This document shows, one piece after another, positions 52,270 to 60,770 of a stretch of DNA of 64,000 nt. The stretch is from Mangrovimonas sp. YM274. GTDB lineage: Bacteria; Bacteroidota; Bacteroidia; Flavobacteriales; Flavobacteriaceae. The stretch lies in NCBI RefSeq assembly GCF_030908385.1, contig NZ_CP133091.1:124001-188000 (forward strand), read 5' to 3'. The position numbers and the translations under genes are program-made. Under the pieces are notes generated by a model that was not told where the DNA came from, did no database searches, and worked only from the letters and a program-made list of their open reading frames with translations. Positions within the stretch are counted from its first letter, which is position 1. The number at the start of each line of letters is the position of its first letter.

Positions 52270-52362
52270 TTAGCAAATCATTCCTTGATGTCCAATCATA
52301 ACAAGAAGGATACCAATTCCTTTTACAATATTGACGTTTAAATTCTCAAACTTTGTACTCAT
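52270..52362 (-). pseudogene. Remnant of an acyltransferase-3 family gene (N-terminus only)
   Basis: The minus strand from ATG 52362 reads MSTKFENLNVNIVKGIGILL, then VMIGHQGMIC and a stop. The NxxKGIGILLVxxGH pattern is the first helix and catalytic histidine region of membrane acyltransferase-3 (OafA/WecH-like) proteins, which normally span about 330 residues or more. Nothing further of the family can be recognised before the flippase start. The piece looks like the start of a glycan O-acetyltransferase that was lost by deletion. It lies between the lipoprotein (16-base gap) and wzx. Confidence 0.6.
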
Positions 52363-52377
52363 ATTTTTTCAAAAACT

Positions 52378-53034
52378 TTATTTGGTGTAAGAAATCTCTT
52401 CTAACTTTAAACTTGAAGGTATAATATAAGTATTACACAAATCTGTTGTAGGAGCTTCCCATGTAATTGTTTTACCTAAACCAGAAGTGGGTCCTAAAAT
52501 AATTTTAATTGTATCCGAATAAACGATTCCCTTAAAACTACATTTATACCATCCATTGCTCAAATCTTCTATATGTGCTGATTCCTTAATAAAATCACCT
52601 ACTTCCTCCATACTACCTTTAACCTCACCATTTTTCAGATCAAATACAACATCTATTCTATTTGGATACTCCCCTACGATTCTTAAACCAAATAAATCTC
52701 CTATAGTCGCCTTTTTAACAATTACACTCACTAGATATTCGTTCCCAAAAGTAACTGCTATATCGCTTAAAGTAGCGTATGCTGTTTCAGTTGAAGATAT
52801 TCTAGAAATCAAAAACACGTCATCTCCATTATAGTTTAAATTTTCATTAACCGCTTCCAACTTTACTCTATCTAACGACCAAATAGAGTGATGTTGAAGG
52901 TTTATTTTATTAAAACTTTCCTCTTTCTGAGTGCTATTGTTCTCTTTTGTTGATACCTCATTTTTATTTACTTCCTTCTTACAACCTATAACCGAAATAA
53001 AAAATAGCAAAAAAAGTAATCTATATATTTTCAT
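52378..53034 (-). CDS. Lipoprotein with jelly-roll-like domain
   Basis: This 218-residue protein starts MKIYRLLFLLFFISVIGC, with the lipid-bearing cysteine at residue 18, followed by KKEVNKNEVS and a low-complexity linker (KENNSTQKEESFN). Residues ~50-215 are beta-rich, and the DLSNGWYKCSFKGIV segment followed by IKIILGP resembles jelly-roll carbohydrate-binding modules found in polysaccharide-active or phage-tail proteins. This match is by eye only. It has its own -7 element and lies at the head of the island gene run. It may bind or anchor the glycan. Confidence 0.65.
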   Translation of the reverse strand: MKIYRLLFLLFFISVIGCKKEVNKNEVSTKENNSTQKEESFNKINLQHHSIWSLDRVKLEAVNENLNYNGDDVFLISRISSTETAYATLSDIAVTFGNEYLVSVIVKKATIGDLFGLRIVGEYPNRIDVVFDLKNGEVKGSMEEVGDFIKESAHIEDLSNGWYKCSFKGIVYSDTIKIILGPTSGLGKTITWEAPTTDLCNTYIIPSSLKLEEISYTK

Positions 53035-53415
53035 ACAAAACCAACTAAATTATTCATTATAATCAACCAAATTTATTTTCCTACCTCTACGTAATATTAC
53101 TTCACTACATTATTGATATACCACTTTACTCCAACCTACTCACAACCTAAAACCAAACAAAGACAAACACTTAACGGGCAATCTACTTAATAGAAAAAAA
53201 ACTCTATTTTTCACAGCTTGAATGTTCATAATTATTTTCTAATGTAAAATCCAGAACTAAACATAGAATTTACTAGTATAAAACAATCTATTTGAAAATT
53301 ATTTAGGTCTGCAAAACTACCATTTTTAACAGCAAATCCATTAAAAACATACTTTAATCATATGCTATTAATGGATTTCAAATAAATACTTCTATCCAGC
53401 AACAAGAAAATGCAC
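53035..53415. other. Non-coding gap between island and cysN, with an inverted repeat
   Basis: This 381-base AT-rich stretch has no convincing coding sequence on either strand. It contains the -7 element at 53068-53075 and an 11-bp perfect inverted repeat, AAATCCATTAA (53334-53344) and TTAATGGATTT (53368-53378), with a 23-base loop, 37 bases after the cysN stop. The repeat may end cysN transcription, but no T run follows it. It separates the rhamnose/sulfate operon from the island genes. Confidence 0.5.
53068..53075 (-). promoter_or_regulatory. -7 promoter element of the island lipoprotein gene
   Basis: On the minus strand this is TAAATTTG, a TAnnTTTG match 33 bases before ATG 53034. AT-rich context makes a chance match possible. 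Confidence 0.4.
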
Positions 53416-54672
53416 TTACACCACCATTCCCGCAGCTACAGTTTCATTGGTAGCATCATCCACTAAAATGATACTTCCAGTAGCTCTATTTTCACGATAG
53501 GAATCGACCATTAAAGGCTTTGTAGTGCGAATTTTAACTTTAGAAATGTCGTTCATATTTAATTCCTTGTCCTCTTCATTTCTCGCCAAGGTATTAATAT
53601 CAATTTTATAAACAATTTCCTTGATCATTGCCTTTTGATCATTTGAGGTGTGTTTAATAGTATATTTCGCTCTTGGTTTAGCTGGACTATTATTCAACCA
53701 ACAAAGCATCACCTCAACGTCCTGAGACGCCTCAGGCATATTATTGGAACGTACAATCATATCACCTCTACTAATGTCAATGTCATCTTCCAAAGTCATT
53801 GAGATGGACATTGGTGCAAAAGCTTCCTTTACAGAACCATCAAATGTATCCAAGGTTTTGATTTTCGAGGTAAACCCAGAAGGCATTACCGTAACCTCAT
53901 CCCCTGCTCTAAAGACACCACTAGCAACGCGCCCGGCGTACCCTCTGTAGTCCCTATTGTCGTCATCACTTTGAGGTCGTAAAACGGTTTGAACTGGGAA
54001 ACGAGCATCCACTTTGTTCACATCACTACTGATATGCAAGGTTTCCAAAGTATGCAACAATGGCGCACCTTGATACCAATCCATATTCTCTGATCTATTC
54101 ACCACATTATCTCCCAAAAGAGCAGAGATAGGTATAAATCGAACATCTTTAACCAACATTTTTGAAGAAAATTCCTCAAACTGCTCGATAACCTTGTTAT
54201 AAGCCTCTTCAGAATAATCCACCAAATCCATTTTGTTAATACAAACAATTACGTGCGGGATCTGCAGAAGCGAAGCTATGAATGAATGACGTCTCGTCTG
54301 TTCAATCACTCCATGTCTAGCATCCACCAAAATGATGGCTGCATTAGCTGTAGAAGCACCCGTAACCATATTCCTTGTATATTGAATATGTCCAGGGGTA
54401 TCAGCTATAATAAACTTTCGTTTTGGCGTCGTAAAATATCTATAAGCTACATCAATAGTAATTCCTTGTTCACGCTCGTCACGTAATCCATCAGTAAACA
54501 GTGCCAAATCAACACCTTCGTGTCCCTTCTTCTTACTAGTGTTCTCAATGGCTTCCAACTGATCTTCAAAAATGGATTTTGAATCATACAAAAGGCGACC
54601 TATCAAGGTACTTTTTCCATCATCTACACTACCAGCAGTTGTAAAACGTAATAATTGATTGCTATCTAACAT
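53416..54672 (-). CDS. cysN: Sulfate adenylyltransferase subunit 1 (GTPase)
   Basis: This 418-residue EF-Tu-like GTPase drives formation of adenosine phosphosulfate with CysD. The P-loop is GSVDDGKST (residues 14-22), followed by DGLRDEREQGITIDVAYRYF, DTPGH and the guanine motif NKMD. Beta-barrel domains 2 and 3 fill the C-terminal half. The length is that of CysN without a fused APS kinase; CysC is encoded separately upstream. It is the last gene of the run, 57 bases after cysD. Confidence 0.96.
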   Translation of the reverse strand: MLDSNQLLRFTTAGSVDDGKSTLIGRLLYDSKSIFEDQLEAIENTSKKKGHEGVDLALFTDGLRDEREQGITIDVAYRYFTTPKRKFIIADTPGHIQYTRNMVTGASTANAAIILVDARHGVIEQTRRHSFIASLLQIPHVIVCINKMDLVDYSEEAYNKVIEQFEEFSSKMLVKDVRFIPISALLGDNVVNRSENMDWYQGAPLLHTLETLHISSDVNKVDARFPVQTVLRPQSDDDNRDYRGYAGRVASGVFRAGDEVTVMPSGFTSKIKTLDTFDGSVKEAFAPMSISMTLEDDIDISRGDMIVRSNNMPEASQDVEVMLCWLNNSPAKPRAKYTIKHTSNDQKAMIKEIVYKIDINTLARNEEDKELNMNDISKVKIRTTKPLMVDSYRENRATGSIILVDDATNETVAAGMVV

Positions 54673-54729
54673 CTTTTATTGTTTCTTTATATGAAATGCT
54701 GAATGACATTCAGCATAATACTTTAATTT

Positions 54730-55635
54730 TTAAAAATATCCTTGACGTTTACGATCTTCCATTGCCGTTTCTGAACGCTTATCATCGCTACGATTTCCTC
54801 TTTCCGTTTGACGCATGGCCGAAACTTCCAAAGCAATTTTCTCAACGGTATCGGCATCACTTTCAATACCTCCTGTAATGGTTATATCCCCAAGAGTTCT
54901 AAAACGGATTTTCTTGGTTACTACTTCTTCATGTTCTTCAATTATCAAGAATTCAGAATTAGGAATCCAAGAGTTATTGCGCCAAACAACTTCTCTTTCA
55001 TGAGCATAGTACAATGACGGAATCTCAATATTTTCACGCTTAATGTAATTCCAAACATCCATTTCTGTCCAGTTACTAATTGGAAACGCTCTAAAATGCT
55101 CTCCCTCGAAATACCTTCCGTTGAAAAGATTCCAAAGTTCCGGACGTTGGTTTTTAGGGTCCCATTGTCCAAAATCATCTCGATGCGAAAAGAAGCGCTC
55201 CTTGGCCCTTGCTTTTTCCTCATCACGACGACCTCCTCCAATAGCACAATCTACTTTGTGTTCCTCTATAGCATCCAACAGAGTCGTTATTTGCAGTGCA
55301 TTTCTCGTCGCATTTTTACCTTTTTCCTCTGCGACGCGTCCTTGATCTATAGATTCCTGCACCGATCCAACAATAAGGTTCACTCCCAATTCCTTAATTA
55401 AATCATCACGGAATTTTATTGTTTCGGGAAAATTATGTCCCGTATCCACATGCATTAACGAAAATGGCACCTTACATGGGTGAAATGCCTTTCGGGCTAA
55501 ATGGGTTACCACTATAGAATCCTTACCCCCAGAAAATAAAATAACTGGGTTTTGAAATTGCGCCCAAACTTCACGTAGCACAAAAATGGCTTCACTTTCT
55601 AATTCGTCCAGGTAGTTTAAATAGTACTTACTCAT
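54730..55635 (-). CDS. cysD: Sulfate adenylyltransferase subunit 2
   Basis: This 301-residue PP-loop ATP pyrophosphatase transfers sulfate to AMP to form APS. Motifs are FSGGKDSIVV (PP-loop), PFSLMHVDTGHNFPETIKFR, GGGRRDEEKARAKERFFSHR and FPISNWTEMDVWNYI. The C-terminus KRQGYF is typical. It overlaps cysC by 8 bases, so these genes are coupled. Together with cysN it makes ATP sulfurylase. Confidence 0.97.
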   Translation of the reverse strand: MSKYYLNYLDELESEAIFVLREVWAQFQNPVILFSGGKDSIVVTHLARKAFHPCKVPFSLMHVDTGHNFPETIKFRDDLIKELGVNLIVGSVQESIDQGRVAEEKGKNATRNALQITTLLDAIEEHKVDCAIGGGRRDEEKARAKERFFSHRDDFGQWDPKNQRPELWNLFNGRYFEGEHFRAFPISNWTEMDVWNYIKRENIEIPSLYYAHEREVVWRNNSWIPNSEFLIIEEHEEVVTKKIRFRTLGDITITGGIESDADTVEKIALEVSAMRQTERGNRSDDKRSETAMEDRKRQGYF

Positions 55636-56230
55636 TGGTGAGTTGTAATTTAGGTGTTATGTAATCGATTATCCGTTGGGCTGCCGCTTCAACAGATTCG
55701 TTTTCTGTTAATATTTCAATATCGGGATTCTCGGGGGTTTCATAGGGAGCAGAAATTCCGGTCATATTTTTGATTTCGCCAGCCCTTGCCTTTTTATAGA
55801 GTCCCTTAACATCGCGGCGTTCACATTCTTCTACGCTCGTATTGATAAAAATCTCAACAAAGTTAACATCTTTAAGGATTCTTTTGATGTTTTCCCTATC
55901 TTTTTTGTAGGGTGATACAAAGGCCGCCAAAACCACCAAACCAGCATCTACCATTAAATTGGCTGCCTCGGCTATACGACGGATATTTTCAGTACGGTCT
56001 TCAGGTGAAAACGTAAGGTCATTATTCAAGCCTTTTCTAATGTTATCTCCATCCAATGTATAAGTTTTGATTCCACTTTTGAACAATTGCTGTTCAACGA
56101 CATTAGCAATGGTAGACTTCCCAGATCCCGACAGTCCCGTGAACCACAATAAAAAAGAGTTATGCTGGTTAGAATTTCTTCTGTCTTCTACTGAAATTTG
56201 ATAATCGTGGGGAATAATATTCTCTTTCAT
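55628..56230 (-). CDS. cysC: Adenylylsulfate kinase
   Basis: This 200-residue APS kinase phosphorylates APS to PAPS, the universal sulfate donor. The P-loop is GLSGSGKS (32-39); other motifs are TLDGDNIRKGLNNDLTFSPE, EDRTENIRRIAEAANLM and AAFVSPYKKDR. It ends 8 bases inside cysD and begins 3 bases after the DUF2061 gene. PAPS can feed sulfate reduction or sulfation; no PAPS reductase and no recognisable sulfotransferase is in the window. Confidence 0.97.
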   Translation of the reverse strand: MKENIIPHDYQISVEDRRNSNQHNSFLLWFTGLSGSGKSTIANVVEQQLFKSGIKTYTLDGDNIRKGLNNDLTFSPEDRTENIRRIAEAANLMVDAGLVVLAAFVSPYKKDRENIKRILKDVNFVEIFINTSVEECERRDVKGLYKKARAGEIKNMTGISAPYETPENPDIEILTENESVEAAAQRIIDYITPKLQLTNE

Positions 56231-56233
56231 CTT

Positions 56234-56662
56234 CTAATCATTGTTTCTGTTTGGAAGCCCGAAATTAATCTTGTACCAGGTACGCTCGTGTAAATAATAC
56301 AATAACATTTTAGTTACGACTTCAACCGATGCTATTTTGAAACCTGTAAGGGGGTTTCCAGTTACTATCCAAGCTAATGTCATAGTATCCATAGTTCCTA
56401 CCATACGCCAAGTAATGGTCTTAGCGATGTGCCGCTTTCTGCTTTCCAGAATCTTCCCATCTTTGGAAAGGTTAACTTTAAACCAAACTCGTTCATGTAA
56501 AAAATACAAGACCATTTTGGTAACGACTTCATAAATGCCAATCTGCAAACCAATCCAAGGATCACCAGAAATGATCCAAGACAAGATTATGGTATCTATA
56601 GTCCCTACTAAACGCCAAGTAATGGTCTTTGCTATATGTCTTTTATATGAGGCGTCCTTCAT
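56234..56662 (-). CDS. Tandem DUF2061 membrane protein
   Basis: This 142-residue protein contains two copies of the DUF2061 unit, each about 60 residues. Copy 1 (about residues 6-62) begins YKRHIAKTITWRLVGTIDTI; copy 2 (about 75-132) begins RKRHIAKTITWRMVGTMDTM. Both continue with two hydrophobic helices and end in YxLHERxWxKxN. DUF2061 proteins often lie beside sulfate-activation genes, and a transport or membrane role has been suggested but not shown. The gene sits directly between cysQ and cysC with 0- and 3-base gaps. Confidence 0.88.
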   Translation of the reverse strand: MKDASYKRHIAKTITWRLVGTIDTIILSWIISGDPWIGLQIGIYEVVTKMVLYFLHERVWFKVNLSKDGKILESRKRHIAKTITWRMVGTMDTMTLAWIVTGNPLTGFKIASVEVVTKMLLYYLHERTWYKINFGLPNRNND

Positions 56663-57457
56663 CTATTGGCTAACCAAGAAATAGCTATTCAATAAGTTTT
56701 CCTTGTTGTACTGCAAAGGTTCATTGGTTTCCTTTGAAATCACCTGCAAACCCACCGCATTACAAATGGCCTGTCCAGCAGCTGTATCCCACTCCATTGT
56801 TGGGGCATAGCGAGGGTACACATCTGCAGCTCCCTCTGCTACCAAACAAAACTTCAAAGAACTTCCTTTGGAAACAATCTCCACATTTTTACCCTCAGCT
56901 TTCAATCCTTCCACAAAATCTAAAGTATCTTGATTCATGTGCGATCGACTTCCTACCACCTCAACAACATCCGAATCTTTAGCTTTAGGTTTTAAAGGAG
57001 TGGCCAATTCGAAAACAGTTTCAACATCGGTATTATGGGACTCCAGTTTTGCCTTAAACGCCTCTTTAGAATCTACATTGGCATAATAAATGGTTTGTTC
57101 TGCAGGAACATAAATAACTCCCAACACAGGCTTTCCTTCCTTTACCAATGCAATATTCACAGTAAACTCACCATTACGCTTTATAAACTCTTTAGTGCCA
57201 TCTACTGGATCAACCACCCAACAAGTAGACCAATCCTTTCTTACTTCATAGTCAACTTGTTTATTCTCTTCACTGATAATGGGAATATTTGTAGGAATCA
57301 AAAACGAATTGATGATATTATTGGAACGTTTATCCGCTTCCGTTAAAGGAGATTCGTCCTCTTTATATTCCACTTCAATTTTGGAATCATAGATTTCCAT
57401 TATTGCCTTTCCTGCTTCCAAAGATGCTTTTATTGCTGTTTCTAAAAATTCTTTCAT
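56663..57457 (-). CDS. cysQ: 3'(2'),5'-bisphosphate nucleotidase CysQ
   Basis: This 264-residue member of the inositol monophosphatase family removes the 3' phosphate from PAP, the by-product of PAPS use. Metal-site motifs are SEENK, DPVDGTKEFIKRNGEFTVNI and WDTAAGQAICNAVG. ATG 57457 was chosen because it overlaps the rfbD stop by one base (TAATG) and gives the family N-terminus MKEFLETAIKASLEAGKAIM; the frame is open further upstream inside rfbD. It links the rhamnose genes to the sulfate-activation genes. Confidence 0.94.
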   Translation of the reverse strand: MKEFLETAIKASLEAGKAIMEIYDSKIEVEYKEDESPLTEADKRSNNIINSFLIPTNIPIISEENKQVDYEVRKDWSTCWVVDPVDGTKEFIKRNGEFTVNIALVKEGKPVLGVIYVPAEQTIYYANVDSKEAFKAKLESHNTDVETVFELATPLKPKAKDSDVVEVVGSRSHMNQDTLDFVEGLKAEGKNVEIVSKGSSLKFCLVAEGAADVYPRYAPTMEWDTAAGQAICNAVGLQVISKETNEPLQYNKENLLNSYFLVSQ

Positions 57458-58311
57458 TAATCTATTCGTTTTATCGCTTCTTTTAGACTGTCTCTCCAAT
57501 GAGATATTTCTATATTGAATGTGCCCTTTACCTTGGTCTTATCCAAAACACTAAAATGGGGTCGTTCAGCAGGTGTAGGATAGGCTTCAGTTTTAATAGC
57601 AAATGTCTTGATGTTGTTTTCTGAAATTTCAAAAATAGCATGCGCAAAATCGTACCAACTAGCCACACCTTCATTGCTATAATGATACAAGCCATATGCC
57701 ACACTATTTGAACTTACTACTTTCAAAAGTACCGCAGCCAAATCTTTAGCATAAGTCGGCGTTCCAATTTGATCTGCTACAATATTCAGCTCACTTTTAG
57801 TTTCTGACAACTTTAGCATTGTCTTTAAAAAATTATGACCATGTTCTGAATACAACCAAGAAGTCCTAAATATAAAATGCTCTGCTAGATGTCTTTCTAT
57901 TTCCTTTTCCCCCTCAAGTTTTGTTTCCCCATAAACTCCCACTGGATTAGTTGCATCAGATTCACTATATGCTAAACAAGCATCTCCCTCAAAAACAAAA
58001 TCTGTGGACACATGAATCATTTTCACATTGTACTCCTTACAAGCCGCTGCCAAATATTTTACTCCCAAAACATTGACAGCAAAAGCCTTTTCCTTTTCGC
58101 TTTCGGCCTTATCAACGGCAGTATAAGCGGCACAATTGATGCACCAATCAATATCGTTACTAGAAAAAAACGCATTAACGTCTGCTTCTTTTGTAATATC
58201 TAACTCTCCACTATCAACATAAATGAATCTAAAACCATTAATTGATTGTTCTAAATCCTTTATGCAGGTTGCCAATTGCCCATTACCTCCTGTTACCAAT
58301 ATGGTTTTCAT
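57457..58311 (-). CDS. rfbD: dTDP-4-dehydrorhamnose reductase
   Basis: This 284-residue short-chain dehydrogenase carries out the last step of dTDP-L-rhamnose synthesis. The nucleotide-binding motif is VTGGNGQLA at the N-terminus. The active-site region has HVSTDFVFEG and a YGETKLEGE motif with the catalytic Tyr and Lys. The C-terminal part has PTPAERPHFSVLDKTKV, typical of RmlD. It overlaps rfbC by 4 bases and cysQ by one base. Confidence 0.96.
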   Translation of the reverse strand: MKTILVTGGNGQLATCIKDLEQSINGFRFIYVDSGELDITKEADVNAFFSSNDIDWCINCAAYTAVDKAESEKEKAFAVNVLGVKYLAAACKEYNVKMIHVSTDFVFEGDACLAYSESDATNPVGVYGETKLEGEKEIERHLAEHFIFRTSWLYSEHGHNFLKTMLKLSETKSELNIVADQIGTPTYAKDLAAVLLKVVSSNSVAYGLYHYSNEGVASWYDFAHAIFEISENNIKTFAIKTEAYPTPAERPHFSVLDKTKVKGTFNIEISHWRDSLKEAIKRID

Positions 58312-58853
58312 ATCAAGGCCTTTTCTAATATTGGTAATACAGCATCCTTTTCAGATATAATTAATTCTTCTTCCGCCAATTGCCAATCAATATTTAAACT
58401 AGGATCATTGTAAATAATTCCTCCTTCGGAAGCCTTATTGTAAAAATTATCACATTTATATGAAAAAATAGCAGTGTCGCTTAATACGACAAATCCATGC
58501 GCAAATCCTCTTGGGACAAAAAATTGAGTTTTGTTTTCCTCAGACAATTCAACAGCAACATGTTGTCCATAGGTTGAAGAATCCGGTCGAACATCAACAG
58601 CAACGTCCAATACCTTACCCTTTATAACACGTACCAATTTGGCCTGTGCATGTTCTCCTGTTTGATAATGTAAGCCTCTCAAAACACCTTTGGTAGAAAA
58701 AGATTCATTATCCTGTACAAAGTTCACATCCTTACCAATTGCTTTGTTAAAACGTTCTTGATTAAAGCTCTCCAAAAAATAGCCTCTTTTATCTTCAAAT
58801 ACTGTAGGATGAATGATAAAACATCCTTTTAAATTGGTTTCCTGTACCGTCAT
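58308..58853 (-). CDS. rfbC: dTDP-4-dehydrorhamnose 3,5-epimerase
   Basis: This 181-residue cupin-fold epimerase is the third enzyme of dTDP-L-rhamnose synthesis. Motifs are FEDKRGYFLESFN, VLRGLHYQTGEHAQAKLVRV with the catalytic histidine, and FVPRGFAHGFVVLSD. Length and motifs are normal for RmlC. It overlaps rfbD by 4 bases and rfbA by one base, so the rfb genes are translationally coupled. Confidence 0.97.
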   Translation of the reverse strand: MTVQETNLKGCFIIHPTVFEDKRGYFLESFNQERFNKAIGKDVNFVQDNESFSTKGVLRGLHYQTGEHAQAKLVRVIKGKVLDVAVDVRPDSSTYGQHVAVELSEENKTQFFVPRGFAHGFVVLSDTAIFSYKCDNFYNKASEGGIIYNDPSLNIDWQLAEEELIISEKDAVLPILEKALI

Positions 58854-59719
58854 TATTTTCTATTAAGCAATCCCAATAAATTCTTTCCATAGCCACTCTT
58901 TAAAAAAGGTTCAGCCAATGCCTTGAACTGAGCCTCATCAATATAGCCCATTTCAAAAGCAGCAGCCTCTATAGACCCTATTTTTAAGCCTTGTCGTTCT
59001 TCTATCACTTCCACAAATTGGGAAGCCTGCATCAAGGATTGAAAGGTTCCCGTATCCAACCAAGCGGTACCCCTATCCAAAATACTAACATTTAAACGGC
59101 CTTGTTCCAAATACACTTTGTTGACATCTGTTATTTCCAGTTCTCCCCGATTACTAGGTTTTATACTTTTGGCAATATCTACAACATTGTTGTCATAGAA
59201 ATATATCCCTGGAACAGCATAATTGGATTTTGGCTCCTTGGGCTTTTCTTCTATAGAAATAGCATGGCCTTCTTCATCAAACTCCACCACACCATATCGC
59301 TCCGGATCATGGACTCGATAGGCATAAATAATGCCTCCATCGGGATCATTATTGTTTTGTAATAATTGCGACAAACCTGTTCCATAAAATATATTATCAC
59401 CTAAAATCAAGGCCACCTTATCCTCTCCAATAAATTCTGCTCCAATAATAAATGCTTCAGCCAACCCATTAGGTTCTTCCTGGACAGCATATTCAAAATG
59501 GCACCCATATTTTTTTCCATCTCCCAATAAATCCTGAAACAAAGGCAAATCTTTAGGAGTCGAGATAATCAAGACTTCATTGATTCCAGCATATATCAAT
59601 GTAGATAATGGATAATATATCATTGGTTTATCATAAATAGGCATTAACTGCTTACTTACCGACAATGTTAATGGGTGGAGCCTTGTACCAGACCCTCCTG
59701 CTAGTATAATTCCTTTCAT
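58853..59719 (-). CDS. rfbA: Glucose-1-phosphate thymidylyltransferase
   Basis: This 288-residue enzyme makes dTDP-glucose from dTTP and glucose-1-phosphate, the first committed step of dTDP-L-rhamnose synthesis. Motifs are [42 protein letters not shown] and [19 protein letters not shown]. It is distinct from the longer nucleotidyltransferase at 11.4-12.4 kb, which has a beta-helix tail. It follows rfbB by 2 bases. Confidence 0.97.
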   Translation of the reverse strand: MKGIILAGGSGTRLHPLTLSVSKQLMPIYDKPMIYYPLSTLIYAGINEVLIISTPKDLPLFQDLLGDGKKYGCHFEYAVQEEPNGLAEAFIIGAEFIGEDKVALILGDNIFYGTGLSQLLQNNNDPDGGIIYAYRVHDPERYGVVEFDEEGHAISIEEKPKEPKSNYAVPGIYFYDNNVVDIAKSIKPSNRGELEITDVNKVYLEQGRLNVSILDRGTAWLDTGTFQSLMQASQFVEVIEERQGLKIGSIEAAAFEMGYIDEAQFKALAEPFLKSGYGKNLLGLLNRK

Positions 59720-59721
59720 AT

Positions 59722-60765
59722 CTAGTTATATTGCGTTTGGTAATAAGTTTGATAGGATCCACTGGTAACATGATTTAACCATTCTTCATTGCTCAAGTAC
59801 CAATCAATAGTCTTACTCAATCCTTCTTCAAAAGTTACTGAAGGCTTCCACCCTAATTCTTTATTTATTTTAGAGGCATCTATGGCATAGCGCAAATCAT
59901 GTCCAGGACGATCTTTAACAAAAGTGATGAGGCTCTCCGAAGTTCCCTTTGGTTTATTCAATTTCTCATCCATTTGTTGACAAAGCAATTTCACTAAATC
60001 AATATTCTTCCATTCATTAAAACCACCAATGTTATAGGTTTCTCCCAAAACACCTTTATGGAAAACCAAATCAATAGCCTTTGCGTGATCTTGCACATAT
60101 AGCCAGTCCCTTGTATAGTTTCCATCTCCATAAACAGGAAGCGGCTTTCCTTCTAGAATATTATTGATAAATAAAGGAATTAGTTTTTCAGGAAATTGGT
60201 TTTGTCCATAGTTGTTAGAACAATTTGTAATAACATACGGAATGCCATAGGTTTCACCATAAGCTCTCACAAAATGATCTGAACTCGCTTTTGAAGCCGA
60301 ATATGGAGAGTTAGGGTCATAGGCCGTTGTTTCAGTAAAAAGGCCTGTTTCTCCTAAAGTGCCGTAAACCTCATCAGTACTAACATGATAAAACAGTTTT
60401 CCTTCATAATTATTGTTCCATAACTTTTTAAAGGCATTCAAAAGTATCATGGTGCCAATAACGTTAGTTTTCACAAAAGCCAACGGATCCGCAATAGATC
60501 GATCTACATGCGATTCTGCCGCTAAATGAATTACCCTATCAAACTTGTAGGTGCCAAACAAACTGTTTATTTGGACTTCATCCGTTATATCCGCCTTTAG
60601 AAATGTATAATTAGAATGATGCTCTATATCTTTTAGGTTTTCAAGATTCCCCGCATAGGTTAAACTATCCAAATTAAAGACATGGTAATTGGGGTAAGTC
60701 TCAACAAATAGACGTACAACATGAGACCCAATAAAGCCAGCACCTCCGGTAATTAATACTTTCAT
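59722..60765 (-). CDS. rfbB: dTDP-glucose 4,6-dehydratase
   Basis: This 347-residue short-chain dehydrogenase/reductase is the second enzyme of dTDP-L-rhamnose synthesis. The NAD-binding motif is [10 protein letters not shown]. The active-site region includes HVSTDEVYG and [20 protein letters not shown] with the catalytic YxxxK. The NNYGPxQ-type segment reads [14 protein letters not shown]. It starts 5 bases after the Wzz-like gene and 2 bases before rfbA. Confidence 0.97.
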   Translation of the reverse strand: MKVLITGGAGFIGSHVVRLFVETYPNYHVFNLDSLTYAGNLENLKDIEHHSNYTFLKADITDEVQINSLFGTYKFDRVIHLAAESHVDRSIADPLAFVKTNVIGTMILLNAFKKLWNNNYEGKLFYHVSTDEVYGTLGETGLFTETTAYDPNSPYSASKASSDHFVRAYGETYGIPYVITNCSNNYGQNQFPEKLIPLFINNILEGKPLPVYGDGNYTRDWLYVQDHAKAIDLVFHKGVLGETYNIGGFNEWKNIDLVKLLCQQMDEKLNKPKGTSESLITFVKDRPGHDLRYAIDASKINKELGWKPSVTFEEGLSKTIDWYLSNEEWLNHVTSGSYQTYYQTQYN

Positions 60766-60770
60766 TAATT

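Larger units (their letters stand above)
44732..53415. other. AT-rich variable polysaccharide island
   Basis: From the glycosylphosphotransferase start to the cysN stop the DNA is visibly richer in A and T than the genes on either side, with long A and T runs even in coding sequence. It holds three glycosyltransferases, two membrane polymerase/ligase-type proteins, a flippase, a lipoprotein and a broken acyltransferase remnant. This is the usual character of a horizontally exchanged glycan locus. Borders are approximate. Confidence 0.65.
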
